Shown here in pieces: positions 21,042 to 29,916 of a stretch of 64,000 nucleotides of DNA. The stretch's first letter is position 1, and each line of letters begins with the position of its first letter. A program made the translations under genes and the position numbers. The notes below the pieces were generated by a model, which saw only the letters and a program-made list of their open reading frames with translations, made no database searches and was not told the DNA's origin. Source of the DNA: Tahibacter harae (lineage in GTDB: Bacteria; Pseudomonadota; Gammaproteobacteria; Xanthomonadales; Rhodanobacteraceae); NCBI RefSeq assembly GCF_024437735.1, contig NZ_JANFQO010000021.1, positions 1 through 64,000 on the forward strand, in the 5' to 3' direction.

Positions 21042-21371
21042 GAATCACTTCCTTGGTGATGGGAAAAACCGAGCATAGCCGGCCTGCCGGCGGCAGGACC
21101 GCGGCGGCGGTCGCAGTTGAGGCGTGCGCGGTCCGGGTTCGGGCGGCGGCGAGGGTCGTGGCGGTCGCGCTTGTGGCCGGTTCATTGCAGCAGTGCGGCC
21201 AGCCCCATGCGGTTCGGCAATGGGGCCGTCGGCGTGGCGAGGGCGGCAATAGCTGAACTCTGCGCAAGGCGCCGGATGTGCCGGCGGCGCGAACTTCAAC
21301 CCGCCGTGCCAGTTTCCCGCGCCGATTCCCGTCTTTCCCGGATCGTTCCGGAAATCCTGCAAGGGCAGCCC
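21042..21371. other. Intergenic region between divergent secreted-protein genes
   Basis: 330 bases. Near the DUF3060 end is a candidate minus -10 (TATGCT, about 21073-21078) and a hairpin CCTGCCG-g-CGGCAGG (21083-21097). At the far end AAGGGCAG precedes the 21372 ATG. The rest is GC-rich with no gene or recognisable site. Confidence 0.45.
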
Positions 21372-22172
21372 ATGAATCTCCGTGCCTCAGTCCTGTTCTC
21401 CGCCGGCCTGGCCGCCGCGCCGGCATTGGCCATGGACTACAGCGACCACTGGTGGAACCCGGCCGAATCCGGCCGCGGCATCATGATCGAGCAGCGCGGC
21501 GCGCGCGCTTACGCCATCGTCTACGACTTCCGCGACAACGGCCTGCCGGTCTGGTACATCGCGCCCGGACTGAGCGTGCGCAGCGCCGCGGCGGATGCGC
21601 CGCCGGTGCTGAGCGGCGCGCTGTTCCGTGCCTTCGACAACGGCCCCGGCACCACGCCGCGGATCGAGGCCGACCAGGTCGGCGAAATCACCATCGAGGG
21701 CGAGAGCGTATCCACGGCACGCGCGGTCTACACGGTATCCGGCCGGCGCAGCGAACAGCCGCTGCAGCGGCTGGACTTTGCCGATACCCGGCCCGAAGGC
21801 CGCTACCTCGCGACTGTCGCGACCGCCGATACCGCGGCATCGGTCCAACCGGCCGCGGATGTCGCCAGCGTGCTCTTCACCGCCGCGACCACGCCGCAGG
21901 GCGAATTCGTGCTCAGCTCAGAAAGCGCCGGCGCGGCCGGCGTCGTGCGCTGCAGCTACAGCGGCGACGGCGGCCCGCTGTATGTGCAGACCGGCCGCAC
22001 GGCGGCGATCCGCGCGCGTTCGCTGTGCAATGGCGCCGCCGGCACGCTGCTGCTGCGCGAGATCGAATTCACTTCGGCCGGATTCACCGCCCGCATCGAC
22101 GAAACCGGCGCCAGGAACATAGCGGGCGGCCGGCTGGCCGCGCTCCGGCTGGGACCTGTGCCGGCGCAGTGA
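21372..22172 (+). CDS. Secreted protein with HWWNPAESGRG motif
   Basis: 266 residues from ATG 21372; the frame is open further upstream but signal peptide and ribosome site fix this start. Signal peptide about 1-20 (LFSAGLAAAPALA). The mature N-terminus YSDHWWNPAESGRGIMIEQRG is a motif I recall as common in secreted proteins of Xanthomonadales, usually W(W/Y)NPxESGWG; its function is not known. The rest is beta-rich with two cysteines (VVRCSY, RSLCNG). No operon partner. Confidence 0.78.
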   Translation: MNLRASVLFSAGLAAAPALAMDYSDHWWNPAESGRGIMIEQRGARAYAIVYDFRDNGLPVWYIAPGLSVRSAAADAPPVLSGALFRAFDNGPGTTPRIEADQVGEITIEGESVSTARAVYTVSGRRSEQPLQRLDFADTRPEGRYLATVATADTAASVQPAADVASVLFTAATTPQGEFVLSSESAGAAGVVRCSYSGDGGPLYVQTGRTAAIRARSLCNGAAGTLLLREIEFTSAGFTARIDETGARNIAGGRLAALRLGPVPAQ

Positions 22173-22506
22173 ACATCGTGGCGGCAGGAAACCGCGGAAA
22201 CGGCCTGCGGCCTGTTCGCTGGCACCGCTGCGGACAGGCCGCGCTGATCGTCCCTGGCGGATTGCGTTGTAAAAGACGCGTTTCTTTCACGCTGTGCCGC
22301 GGTTGCCGCACCCGGCGGCGTATGCCGGCGAGGGCCGGCTTCGCGGCAGCGCCGGAGCTTGCGCGCCGGTACGAACGCCGCCGCGGCCCTGCCATCGCCG
22401 CTGCTGCCGGCAGAGCGTTCTGAAGACGTTGGCCGGCCCTGTTCTCTCGCTTCCGCGGTATCGCGCCGATTCACAGCCGCGGCATTTTGCCGATAATGCG
22501 CGGATC
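22173..22506. other. Intergenic region upstream of the wHTH-TPR regulator
   Basis: 334 bases with no credible gene. The inverted repeat CGGCA-ttt-TGCCG (22480-22492) lies 15-27 bases before the regulator's ATG, where it could serve as an autoregulatory operator or block the ribosome site. The rest shows nothing I recognise. Confidence 0.4.
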
Positions 22507-25131
22507 ATGCAGGTCTCTGTTTATCGCGTCGGCGATTTCGCAATCCATGTCACGCAGCGCCGCCTGATGCGCCTGGGCCAGCCGGTCGAGTGCGAGCCGC
22601 GCGTGTTCGATCTGATCGTCTACCTCATCGGGCAGCGCGAGCGCGCAGTCGACAAGAACGAGCTGATCGCCCACCTCTGGAACGGCCGGCCGGTCAGCGA
22701 TGCGTCGCTGTCGCAGGTGGTCTACAAGGCGCGCAAGGTGCTGGGCGGCGATACCAACGCCTGCATACAGACGGTGCACGGGCATGGCTTCCGCTGGATT
22801 GCCGCGGTTGTGCCGGTTGCGGCATCGCCGGCCGCCGCGGCCGCCGCCGCCGCGCCGCAGCCCGCCGTTGCCACGGCGGCTGCACAGCCCGCGCTGCCTG
22901 GTGCGGCGCAAGCGGCGGCACTGGCCGCCGCGGCTGGCGACGATTGCGGCGCGCTCCGTGTACCGGCTTCGCCCGCTGTGCAAATGGCCGCTGGAACAGG
23001 GTTGCCGGCTGCGTTCGCGACGGCGATGCCGGCCGTCGCGCCGATGCCGTCTCCGTTGGCGGCGCCGACGCCGGCCGCGGCGCAGACACCGACTGCACCA
23101 GAGACCCCGACGCCGGCTCCGCCGCGCACATCGGCTGCGCCCGCACCGCCGCGAATCCGCTACCGCCGCTGGCTCGGCGCCGCGGCCGCCGTGCTGCTGG
23201 CCGGCCTCATCCTGACCGGCTGGCCCGTGGTCCGCCACCGCGCCGATGCGGCGGCACCGGCGCGCCTGCTGGTGCTGCCGGTGGACGTTGCCGGCGGGCT
23301 GGAGGAATTGAGCTGGGCGCGGCTGGGCATGATGGGGCTGGTCGCCAACGCGCTGGAGACCGAGGCGGGCCTGGCCATCGTCGATCCGGCCATCGTGCGC
23401 CGTCTGGCCGTCGGCGATGCCGGCTCGCCGGTGCGGCGCCGCACCTGGCGCGAGGCCACCGGTGCCGGCTACTCGCTGACCCTGCGCCTGAGCCGCGCCG
23501 GCCCGCTGCTGCAGCTGGATGCAACACTGGACGGCGCGGAGGGCACGCAGCAGCGCAGCCTGTTCGGCGAAGAAGCCGGCCGCCTGGCGCTGGACATGAG
23601 CGCCGTCGTGCGCGGCTGGCTGGATCCGCGTCCGCGCGGCGAAGCGCCGCCGGGCGAACTGGACGGCGAAGTCGCCGCGACCTATGCGCTGGGCACCGAC
23701 GCCTACCTGCGCGGCGACCTCGACGCGGCGCGGCGCTATTTCACGCTTTGCGTCGCGCGCAGCCCGGAGGCGCTGCAGCCGCGTCTGCAACTGGCGGCGG
23801 TCGAACTGAAATATGCCGCCGTGCAGCGCGCGGCCGAACTGGTCGAGGAAGTGCTGCAGCGTGTCGATGCCGCGCACCCGCCGCAATTCGCCGTCGATGC
23901 GCAGCGCATGCTCGGCGAGGTCGAGCTGCAGCGCGGCCGCATCGATGCGGCACAGGCGGCACTCGAACGCGCCCGCGCGCTGCTGCCGGCCGCGGCGGCG
24001 CCGGCCCAGCGTGCCGCAATCCTGGAAAGCCTGGCCCATGTCGCCGCACGCAGCGGACGCTATGCCGAAGCCGCGGCACAGCTGCAACAGGCGCAGGCGC
24101 TGTTCAGCGCCGCCGGCAACGCGGTCGGCGAAACCCAGGTCTGGATCAGCATGGGCGTGCTCGAACGCATGCGCGGCCGCACCGGCGCTTCCGAGGCCGC
24201 ACTGTTGCGCGCCCTGGGCCTAGCCCGCGCCAGCGATGTGCCCTGGCAGCAGTCGCTGGCCGTGGCGCGCCTGGTGCAGTTGTGGGTCAACCAGCGGCGT
24301 TTCCGCGAGGCGGTGCAGCTGGGCGAGCCGGCGTTGCGGCAACTGCAGCCGCCGGCGCCGCGCGATACCCGCACCGAGCGCCTGCTGTTGCTGGAAATTG
24401 CCAATGCGCGGCTGGAGCTGGGCCAGGCCGCCGTCGCCTACGGCTATGCAACACGCGCGCTGACGTTGGCGGAGAAGGGCGCGGATGCGACCGGCGCGGC
24501 GATGGCGCGCGTGATGCTGGCCCAGGCCGGGGTCGCGCTGCAGCAGCCGCGGGCGCTGGAGATCTACCGCAAGGCCATCGACGACTGCGTAGTTACCGGC
24601 CAGCTGCCGCGCGCGGCCTATCACATCGCGGTGCTGGCCAGGCTGCAGCGCCGCGCCGGCGATGCGGAAGGCCTGCGTGCGTCGGTGGCCTGGGTGCAGC
24701 GCCTGGCCGCTTCGGCCCAGGCCTCCGACATGAGCGCTTATGCCGCCGCGGCCCAGGCCCAGCTCGCGGCGCACGACGGCCGCGGCGGGGAAGCCCTGCA
24801 GCGCTTGCGCGATGCGCGCAGCACGGCGCTGCAGGCCGAAGACCGCGTCAGCGCCGAGGACCTGGCCCTGGAACACACGATGCTGGCCCTGGAACTGGAT
24901 CAGCCCGAAGCGGCCGGCGCGACCCTGGCCGAACTCGGCCCGGAGAGCGAAGCCGAAGGCGATGCCCTGGCCCTGGCCGAGGCCTGGCGCCGCGCGCGCG
25001 GCGAGCTGGCCGATGCCGACAGGCTGTTCCGGCGCCGCGATGAACTCGATGCGCAGCTGCCGCGGCCGGACGCGGCGCTGCTCGACGGCGCCGCGGCCGT
25101 GCTGGACGACACCGCGGGTCCGGAAATCTGA
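22507..25131 (+). CDS. Winged-helix, single-TM, TPR-domain transcriptional regulator (CadC/ToxR-like)
   Basis: 874 residues from ATG 22507; longer upstream frames have no support. Residues about 1-100 are a Trans_reg_C winged helix (VECEPRVFDLIVYLI...IQTVHGHGFRWIA). An Ala/Pro-rich linker of about 115 residues follows, then one membrane helix (about 222-242, WLGAAAAVLLAGLILTGW), then a long helical region with TPR-like repeats to the end (about 390-870). The DNA-binding part is cytoplasmic and the TPR part should be periplasmic, a one-component design that senses something outside. Ligand and target genes unknown; the surface-protein gene directly downstream is a possible target. Confidence 0.88.
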   Translation: MQVSVYRVGDFAIHVTQRRLMRLGQPVECEPRVFDLIVYLIGQRERAVDKNELIAHLWNGRPVSDASLSQVVYKARKVLGGDTNACIQTVHGHGFRWIAAVVPVAASPAAAAAAAAPQPAVATAAAQPALPGAAQAAALAAAAGDDCGALRVPASPAVQMAAGTGLPAAFATAMPAVAPMPSPLAAPTPAAAQTPTAPETPTPAPPRTSAAPAPPRIRYRRWLGAAAAVLLAGLILTGWPVVRHRADAAAPARLLVLPVDVAGGLEELSWARLGMMGLVANALETEAGLAIVDPAIVRRLAVGDAGSPVRRRTWREATGAGYSLTLRLSRAGPLLQLDATLDGAEGTQQRSLFGEEAGRLALDMSAVVRGWLDPRPRGEAPPGELDGEVAATYALGTDAYLRGDLDAARRYFTLCVARSPEALQPRLQLAAVELKYAAVQRAAELVEEVLQRVDAAHPPQFAVDAQRMLGEVELQRGRIDAAQAALERARALLPAAAAPAQRAAILESLAHVAARSGRYAEAAAQLQQAQALFSAAGNAVGETQVWISMGVLERMRGRTGASEAALLRALGLARASDVPWQQSLAVARLVQLWVNQRRFREAVQLGEPALRQLQPPAPRDTRTERLLLLEIANARLELGQAAVAYGYATRALTLAEKGADATGAAMARVMLAQAGVALQQPRALEIYRKAIDDCVVTGQLPRAAYHIAVLARLQRRAGDAEGLRASVAWVQRLAASAQASDMSAYAAAAQAQLAAHDGRGGEALQRLRDARSTALQAEDRVSAEDLALEHTMLALELDQPEAAGATLAELGPESEAEGDALALAEAWRRARGELADADRLFRRRDELDAQLPRPDAALLDGAAAVLDDTAGPEI

Positions 25132-25135
25132 TCTT

Positions 25136-25164
25136 TTGAAATCAAAGGGTTGGTGAGAATAAGA
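25136..25164 (+). promoter_or_regulatory. Candidate promoter of the choice-of-anchor Q gene
   Basis: TTGAAA (25136-25141), 17 bases, then ATAAGA, in an AT-rich pocket just after the regulator stop and about 90 bases before the next start. The -10 is weak. Confidence 0.3.
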
Positions 25165-25253
25165 AATTCTTGAAACGAGCGTGAAGCGGCGCCGCCCGGC
25201 GCCGGCTCTACTGGCCGGACCGCGCCGTGAGGCGCCTGTTCCGAGTCTCGTTC

Positions 25254-26708
25254 ATGCTTCTGTCCCGTTTCCTCCTGATCGCCGCGTTCGCGGCCGCTCC
25301 GGCTTTGGCTGCCGACTACACCGTCAACACCGCCGCCGACAGTGGCCCGGGTTCCCTGCGCCAGGCCATCGCCGACGCCAACAGCCATCCCGGCGCCGAC
25401 ACCATCACCCTGGGCAATGTCGGCACCATTGCACTGACCGGCGGCACCTTGCTGGTCACCGACGACCTGACCGTGCGCAGCAGCGGCGGCGCCCAGGTCG
25501 GCCTGCGCAACGCCGCCGCCGCTCAGTCCGTCGCGGCCTACGACCCGGGCCGCATCTTCCTGCTGCGCGGCACGGTGGACCGCAACATCACGGTCACGCT
25601 GGAGGGCCTGGTGCTCAGCAATGGCCTGACCCGGGGCACCGTCGATGCGAACGGCATCGTCACCGACAACGGCGACGGCGGCGCGGTGCGCAGCGAATAC
25701 GTACACCTCACCCTGCGCCAGTGCACCCTGGCCAGCAACCAGTCCGCCAACGATGGCGGCGCGCTGTGGCATTACGTGGGCAACCTGCTGATCCAGGACA
25801 GCCATGTTTCCGCCAACAGCGCCGATTTCCACGGCGGCGGCGCGCATATCGCCGGCGGCCAGATCAACCTGCAGCGCGTGCGCTTCTACGGCAATACCGC
25901 GCCGTTCGGCGGCGGCCTGGCGACGATCGACATCGGTACCTACGTCTCCATCCAGGACGCTCACTTCGACAACAACGAGGCGCTGCACACCGGCGGCGGC
26001 GGCTATCTTCTGCTGGCCTCGCTGGACATGGCGCGGACCACGGTCAGCGGCAACAGCTCGGGACAGGCGCAGGGCGCGGGCTTTTACCTGGTGGCGCCCA
26101 CCGATGCGCCGGGCACACCGCTGCACATCGCCAACAGCACGTTCTCCGGCAATGGCACGGCCAATGCCACGGGTTCCGGCGCCGGTGCTGGTATCACCCT
26201 GAGTGGCGGCCGCATGCTGCTGCGCAACAGCACCGTCTACGGCAATCCCCCGGCCGGCGGTGCTGCGCGCATCGGCGGCGGCATCTTCGTGCGTGCGGGC
26301 GACAATCACCTGGAACTGGAAAGCGTGCTGGTGGCCGCCAGCGACGTCGCCCGCGAAGTCGACGAGGAGAACCCGGACAACAGCATCCGCGCGCGCCACA
26401 GCCTGATCCAGGCCGTACCGGCCATGGGCACGCTCAACGCCGGCGACAGCGAAAACCGGGTCGGCGTGGATCCGCAGGTCGCCCCGCTGGCCAACAACGG
26501 CGGCTACGCGCCCACCCATGCGATCGCGGCGGACAGCCCGGCGCGCGATGCGGGCGACAACATCCTGCCGTTCCTGTGGACCGACCAGCGCGGCGTGGAC
26601 ACCACGCTGGGCAAGACCTTCAACCGCTACTACGGCCGTCCGGATATCGGTGCCTACGAATATCTGGGCGAGGACACGATCTTCTTCCACGACCACGAAG
26701 AACACTGA
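25254..26708 (+). CDS. Secreted beta-helix protein with choice-of-anchor Q-like C-terminus
   Basis: 484 residues from ATG 25254; an in-frame GTG at 25227 would add nine residues and is possible. Signal peptide MLLSRFLLIAAFAAAPALA. The mature N-terminus has TVNTAADSGPGSLRQAIADAN, like CSLREA-type surface proteins. The middle is a right-handed beta-helix of short repeats (GGALWHYVGNLLIQDS, GGGAHIAGGQINLQRV). The end (VDPQVAPLANNGGYAPTHAI, SPARDAG, DQRGVD, DIGAYE) matches the choice-of-anchor Q pattern. It is probably surface-displayed or released. Function unknown. A clean terminator follows. Confidence 0.85.
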   Translation: MLLSRFLLIAAFAAAPALAADYTVNTAADSGPGSLRQAIADANSHPGADTITLGNVGTIALTGGTLLVTDDLTVRSSGGAQVGLRNAAAAQSVAAYDPGRIFLLRGTVDRNITVTLEGLVLSNGLTRGTVDANGIVTDNGDGGAVRSEYVHLTLRQCTLASNQSANDGGALWHYVGNLLIQDSHVSANSADFHGGGAHIAGGQINLQRVRFYGNTAPFGGGLATIDIGTYVSIQDAHFDNNEALHTGGGGYLLLASLDMARTTVSGNSSGQAQGAGFYLVAPTDAPGTPLHIANSTFSGNGTANATGSGAGAGITLSGGRMLLRNSTVYGNPPAGGAARIGGGIFVRAGDNHLELESVLVAASDVAREVDEENPDNSIRARHSLIQAVPAMGTLNAGDSENRVGVDPQVAPLANNGGYAPTHAIAADSPARDAGDNILPFLWTDQRGVDTTLGKTFNRYYGRPDIGAYEYLGEDTIFFHDHEEH

Positions 26709-26716
26709 TCTGCGGG

Positions 26717-26762
26717 ACGGTGCCGCAGCCCGGTTCGGGAAGCGGACTGCGGCACCGTTTTT
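26717..26762 (+). terminator. Rho-independent terminator
   Basis: ACGGTGCCGCAG (26717-26728) pairs perfectly with CTGCGGCACCGT (26747-26758) across an 18-base loop and ends in TTTTT (26758-26762). It ends the beta-helix gene 9 bases upstream. Confidence 0.9.
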
Positions 26763-26825
26763 GCGCACCGCTGCAAGTCGCGCTCATCGACAGGCGCGCG
26801 GACAAGCAGCGCAGCCAGCCTGCCG

Positions 26826-27089
26826 CTAGCGCCGGCGCCCGGCGCGCGCCAGCCAGTAGCCCAGATAAGCGCCCAGCAGGGCCATGAGCACCACGACGAG
26901 AATCTCCCAGGGCGCGGGCAGGCTGGCCTTGCCGTGCCGGCGGGAGCCCAGGTCTGCCGAGAAAAAGGGCAGCATCTTCTTTCCGAGATAGCCCATTCCC
27001 AGCGCGCAGGAGGGCATCAGCAGCAATGTGCGCAGGCCGCGGGCGCGGGCTGCGGCAGTTTCCCTGGCGCGGGTTTTTTCATCGTCCAT
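26826..27089 (-). CDS. Small membrane protein of unknown function
   Basis: 87 residues. A charged N-terminus (MDDEKTRARETAAARARG) is followed by a moderately hydrophobic segment (about 20-43) and a clear membrane helix (about 64-82, ILVVVLMALLGAYLGYWLA) with a basic tail. It matches no family I recognise. No strong ribosome site is visible, so the gene is likely but not certain. Confidence 0.5.
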   Translation of the reverse strand: MDDEKTRARETAAARARGLRTLLLMPSCALGMGYLGKKMLPFFSADLGSRRHGKASLPAPWEILVVVLMALLGAYLGYWLARAGRRR

Positions 27090-27215
27090 AGCGGCTCGGT
27101 CGTCGTCACGTGCGGCATCTGCTGCGCCGGGGGTATCGGTACGAAAGGCGCTGGCTGGGATTATTCACCGGGCAGAGCGTGTGCGTCCGCACAAGCCCCG
27201 TGCGCCGGCCTTTTT

Positions 27216-27608
27216 TCAGAAACCCAGGTCTTTCCAGGCGTAGTACATGCCTTGGCTGAAAAGCCGCGCCTGATTGTCCGCGTCCACCCAGGGATAGCGT
27301 GCGTGCAGGGCCGCAGCGAAATCCTCGCGCCGTGCGTTCGGGCCGGCGGCTTCGGCCAGCGCGTAGACCGTCTGATGCCCGAAGCGCATCGCCGCCTGGC
27401 AGATTGCATTGATCGCGTCGCGCTCGGCCGCCGACAGCGCGGGCTGCCGCTGGGCCAGGCGTTCCTGGATGGGCTGGAGCCAGTCGCTGCCCCATTCCAT
27501 GGCCAGATTCAGGCCCTGATTGAGTACGGCATCGCGCGCCGCCGCGGCGGTTGCCGTCGCCGGCGCCGGCGCCGGCGGCGTGCCGCAGTTTTTCAGCCAG
27601 GTGAACAT
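27216..27608 (-). CDS. Hypothetical protein
   Basis: 130 residues, mostly helical, no signal peptide or membrane helix. Visible features are an Ala/Pro linker (about 10-25) and conserved-looking aromatic positions near the end (HARYPWVDADNQARLFSQGMYYAWKDLGF). A good ribosome site (GGGAGAGG) precedes the ATG at 27608. Not recognised; cytoplasmic and single-gene by context. Confidence 0.65.
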   Translation of the reverse strand: MFTWLKNCGTPPAPAPATATAAAARDAVLNQGLNLAMEWGSDWLQPIQERLAQRQPALSAAERDAINAICQAAMRFGHQTVYALAEAAGPNARREDFAAALHARYPWVDADNQARLFSQGMYYAWKDLGF

Positions 27609-27762
27609 GATGCGGCCTCTCCCGCTGATCGCAGTACGTGGAGGCCCGTGGGTTGGGAGCGCCGGCGTGCCGAGTATCGGCGGTTTGCCGGGAGAGTTCG
27701 AGCTGCCAGGCCGCCGCGCCGGCGGTGCGCGATCCGGCCGACCGCGCGCCGGTGTGTGGGGC

Positions 27763-28776
27763 TCAATCCACCGCGATCACGACCTTGCCGAAATGGCTGC
27801 CGCTGGCCAGGTATTCATAGGCGGCGCGCGCCTGGTCGAAGCGGAAGACGCGGTCGACGGCGGGCCTGATCCGGTGCAGCGCGACGAAGCGCGCCAGGTC
27901 CTCCAGCATCGCGCGGCTGCCGACGTAGATGCCGGTCACATGCCGTGCGCCGCGGATCATCTGCGACGGATCGACTTCGCTGCCCCAGCCGGAAACGCCG
28001 CCGACGACGGCGACCGTGCCGCCCATGCGGGTGGACAGCAGCGACTTGCGGAAGGTGCCGGCGCCGCCGACCTCGATCACCACTTCCACACCGTTGCCGC
28101 CGGTGGCGCGCAGGACGTGCTCGTGCCATTCCGGCGTGGCGGTGTAGTTGATCGTCACATCGGCGCCGAGCTGGCGTGCGCGCTCCAGCTTGGCGTCGCT
28201 GGAGGACGTGATGATGGTGTGCAGCCCGGCCGCCTTGGCCAGTTGCAGGCCCCAGACGGAAACGCCGCCCGTGCCCAGCAGCAGCACGCTGTCGCCGGGC
28301 CGCACGCGGCCTTCGACAAAGAGCGAATTCCAGGCCGTGGCGCCGGCACAGGTCAGCGTGGCGGCTTCGGCGTAGTCCAGGTGATCGGGCACCTTGAACA
28401 GGGAATCCTGCGAAACCACGATCTCCTGCGCCAGCGTGCCGTCGATCAGGCCGCCGAAGGAATGGCGCGAGTTTTCCGGCGTCTGGCGGCCGTCGATCCA
28501 GGCCTGGAAGAAAGTGGTCGCGACGCGGTCGCCGGCCTGGAAGCGCGTGACCCCGGCACCGACTTCGACCACTTCGCCGGCGCCGTCGGACGCCGGAATC
28601 ACCGGTCCGGAAGGGCCGCCGTTGTAGTCGCCGCGAATCATCATCAGGTCGCGGTAGTTCAGCGCCACCGCGCGCACGCGCACACGCACCTCGTGCGGGC
28701 CGGGCGCGGGCAGCTCGCGCGTGATCGGCACTATGCCGTCGAAATGCTTGCCGGGATGTACGTGATACGCCTTCAT
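27763..28776 (-). CDS. NAD(P)-dependent medium-chain dehydrogenase/reductase, zinc-free type
   Basis: 337 residues. The N-terminal GroES-like domain (PASDGAGEVVEVG) is followed by a Rossmann domain with LLLGTGGVSVWGLQLAKAAG. The Cys and His that bind catalytic zinc in classical alcohol dehydrogenases are absent: Asp follows Ser where the Cys/His pair is expected. This places it with quinone-oxidoreductase-like enzymes that reduce activated C=C or C=O bonds with NADPH. Substrate unknown. It is divergent from a LysR regulator across 131 bases holding two inverted repeats, so it is probably that regulator's target. Confidence 0.88.
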   Translation of the reverse strand: MKAYHVHPGKHFDGIVPITRELPAPGPHEVRVRVRAVALNYRDLMMIRGDYNGGPSGPVIPASDGAGEVVEVGAGVTRFQAGDRVATTFFQAWIDGRQTPENSRHSFGGLIDGTLAQEIVVSQDSLFKVPDHLDYAEAATLTCAGATAWNSLFVEGRVRPGDSVLLLGTGGVSVWGLQLAKAAGLHTIITSSSDAKLERARQLGADVTINYTATPEWHEHVLRATGGNGVEVVIEVGGAGTFRKSLLSTRMGGTVAVVGGVSGWGSEVDPSQMIRGARHVTGIYVGSRAMLEDLARFVALHRIRPAVDRVFRFDQARAAYEYLASGSHFGKVVIAVD

Positions 28777-28856
28777 GTCGTGCTCCGCTGGGGATGGACC
28801 GGTCCGCGGCGGAAAACCGCGCCGGAATGGCTGCGCACGATATAGGTTCTTGAATG

Positions 28857-28885
28857 TCTCCAGTGGAGATATTCAGTACTATCTC
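28857..28885. promoter_or_regulatory. Two overlapping inverted repeats in the LysR / oxidoreductase divergent region
   Basis: TCTCCA-g-TGGAGA (28857-28869) overlaps GAGATA-ttcagtac-TATCTC (28866-28885). The second has the partial dyad and spacing expected of a LysR-type box. They sit 23-51 bases before the LysR start and about 80-110 bases upstream of the oxidoreductase start, an arrangement suited to autorepression and divergent activation. Confidence 0.55.
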
Positions 28886-28907
28886 TGTATCCATAAGGGA
28901 ACCAATT

Positions 28908-29819
28908 ATGGCGATGAACGACCGGCTTACCGGCATAGACACCTTCGTCCAGGCCGTGGACGCGGGCAGCTTCGCCCTGGCCGCCGAGCGCCTGGGCCTG
29001 ACCCGTTCTGCCGTCGGCAAGGCCGTTGCGCGGCTGGAACGCCGCCTGGGCACGCGGCTGTTCCAGCGCACCACGCGCCAGCAGAGCCTGACCGAGGACG
29101 GCCAGGCCTATTACGAGCGCTGCGTGCGCGCCCTGGCCGAACTCGATGCCGCTGCGGCCGCCTTCGACAGCGGCCGGCGCGAACCGGCCGGCCGCCTGCG
29201 CGTGAGTGTGCCGCTGCTGTTCGGGCGTCATTGCGTGGCGCCGGTGCTGGCAGGGCTGGCCGAGAAGTATCCGAAGCTACAGGTGGAAATTTCCTTCAGC
29301 GACCGTGTGGTCGACCTGGTCGAGGAGGGCTTCGATCTCGCCGTGCGCATAGGCCCGCTGCGCGACAGCGCTACGCTGGCGGCGCGGCGGCTGGGCTCGC
29401 AGGCCATGGGCATCTGCGCGGCGCCGGCGTATCTGGCGCGGCGCGGCACGCCGCGCACCCCGGCGGAATTCGAGGGACATACCGCCATCGTCTACGGGTT
29501 GAACGGCTCGTCCGCGCAATGGCGCATCCGCGATGAGAGCGGCGCGCTGCAGGAGCCCGTGATCGCGAGCCGGTTGCGCCTGGACGACGTACAGGCCATC
29601 GCCGATGCCGCCGTGGCCGGACACGGCCTGGCCTGGCTGCCGTGCTGGCTGATGGCGCGCTACCTGGCCAGCGGCGAACTGGTGCTGGTGACCGGCAGCC
29701 GCAACACCGTGGCCGCCGACGTGCATGCGGTATGGCCGCAGTCGCGCTATCTGCCGACGCGGACGCGGGTGGCGATTGATGGGCTGGTGGAGAAGGTGGC
29801 TGGGGTTCTGGGTGCCTGA
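28908..29819 (+). CDS. LysR-family transcriptional regulator
   Basis: 303 residues from ATG 28908 (AAGGGA upstream). The N-terminal winged helix (about 8-66) has VDAGSFALAAERLGLTRSAVGKAVARLERRLGTRLFQRTTR; the C-terminal LysR substrate domain spans about 95-295 with GLAWLPCWLM. The subgroup resembles single-target LysR proteins adjacent to a divergent oxidoreductase (here 27763-28776). It would bind the inverted repeats between the two genes; the inducer is unknown. Confidence 0.93.
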   Translation: MAMNDRLTGIDTFVQAVDAGSFALAAERLGLTRSAVGKAVARLERRLGTRLFQRTTRQQSLTEDGQAYYERCVRALAELDAAAAAFDSGRREPAGRLRVSVPLLFGRHCVAPVLAGLAEKYPKLQVEISFSDRVVDLVEEGFDLAVRIGPLRDSATLAARRLGSQAMGICAAPAYLARRGTPRTPAEFEGHTAIVYGLNGSSAQWRIRDESGALQEPVIASRLRLDDVQAIADAAVAGHGLAWLPCWLMARYLASGELVLVTGSRNTVAADVHAVWPQSRYLPTRTRVAIDGLVEKVAGVLGA

Positions 29820-29916
29820 AGCCGCGGCCCCGCGCTGCAGTGTTTTGTGCGCTCGGACCGCATGGGCAGGGGGCATGCAGCAAAGCGGGATTCGGACTCG
29901 CCAAGCCGGTGCCGGT

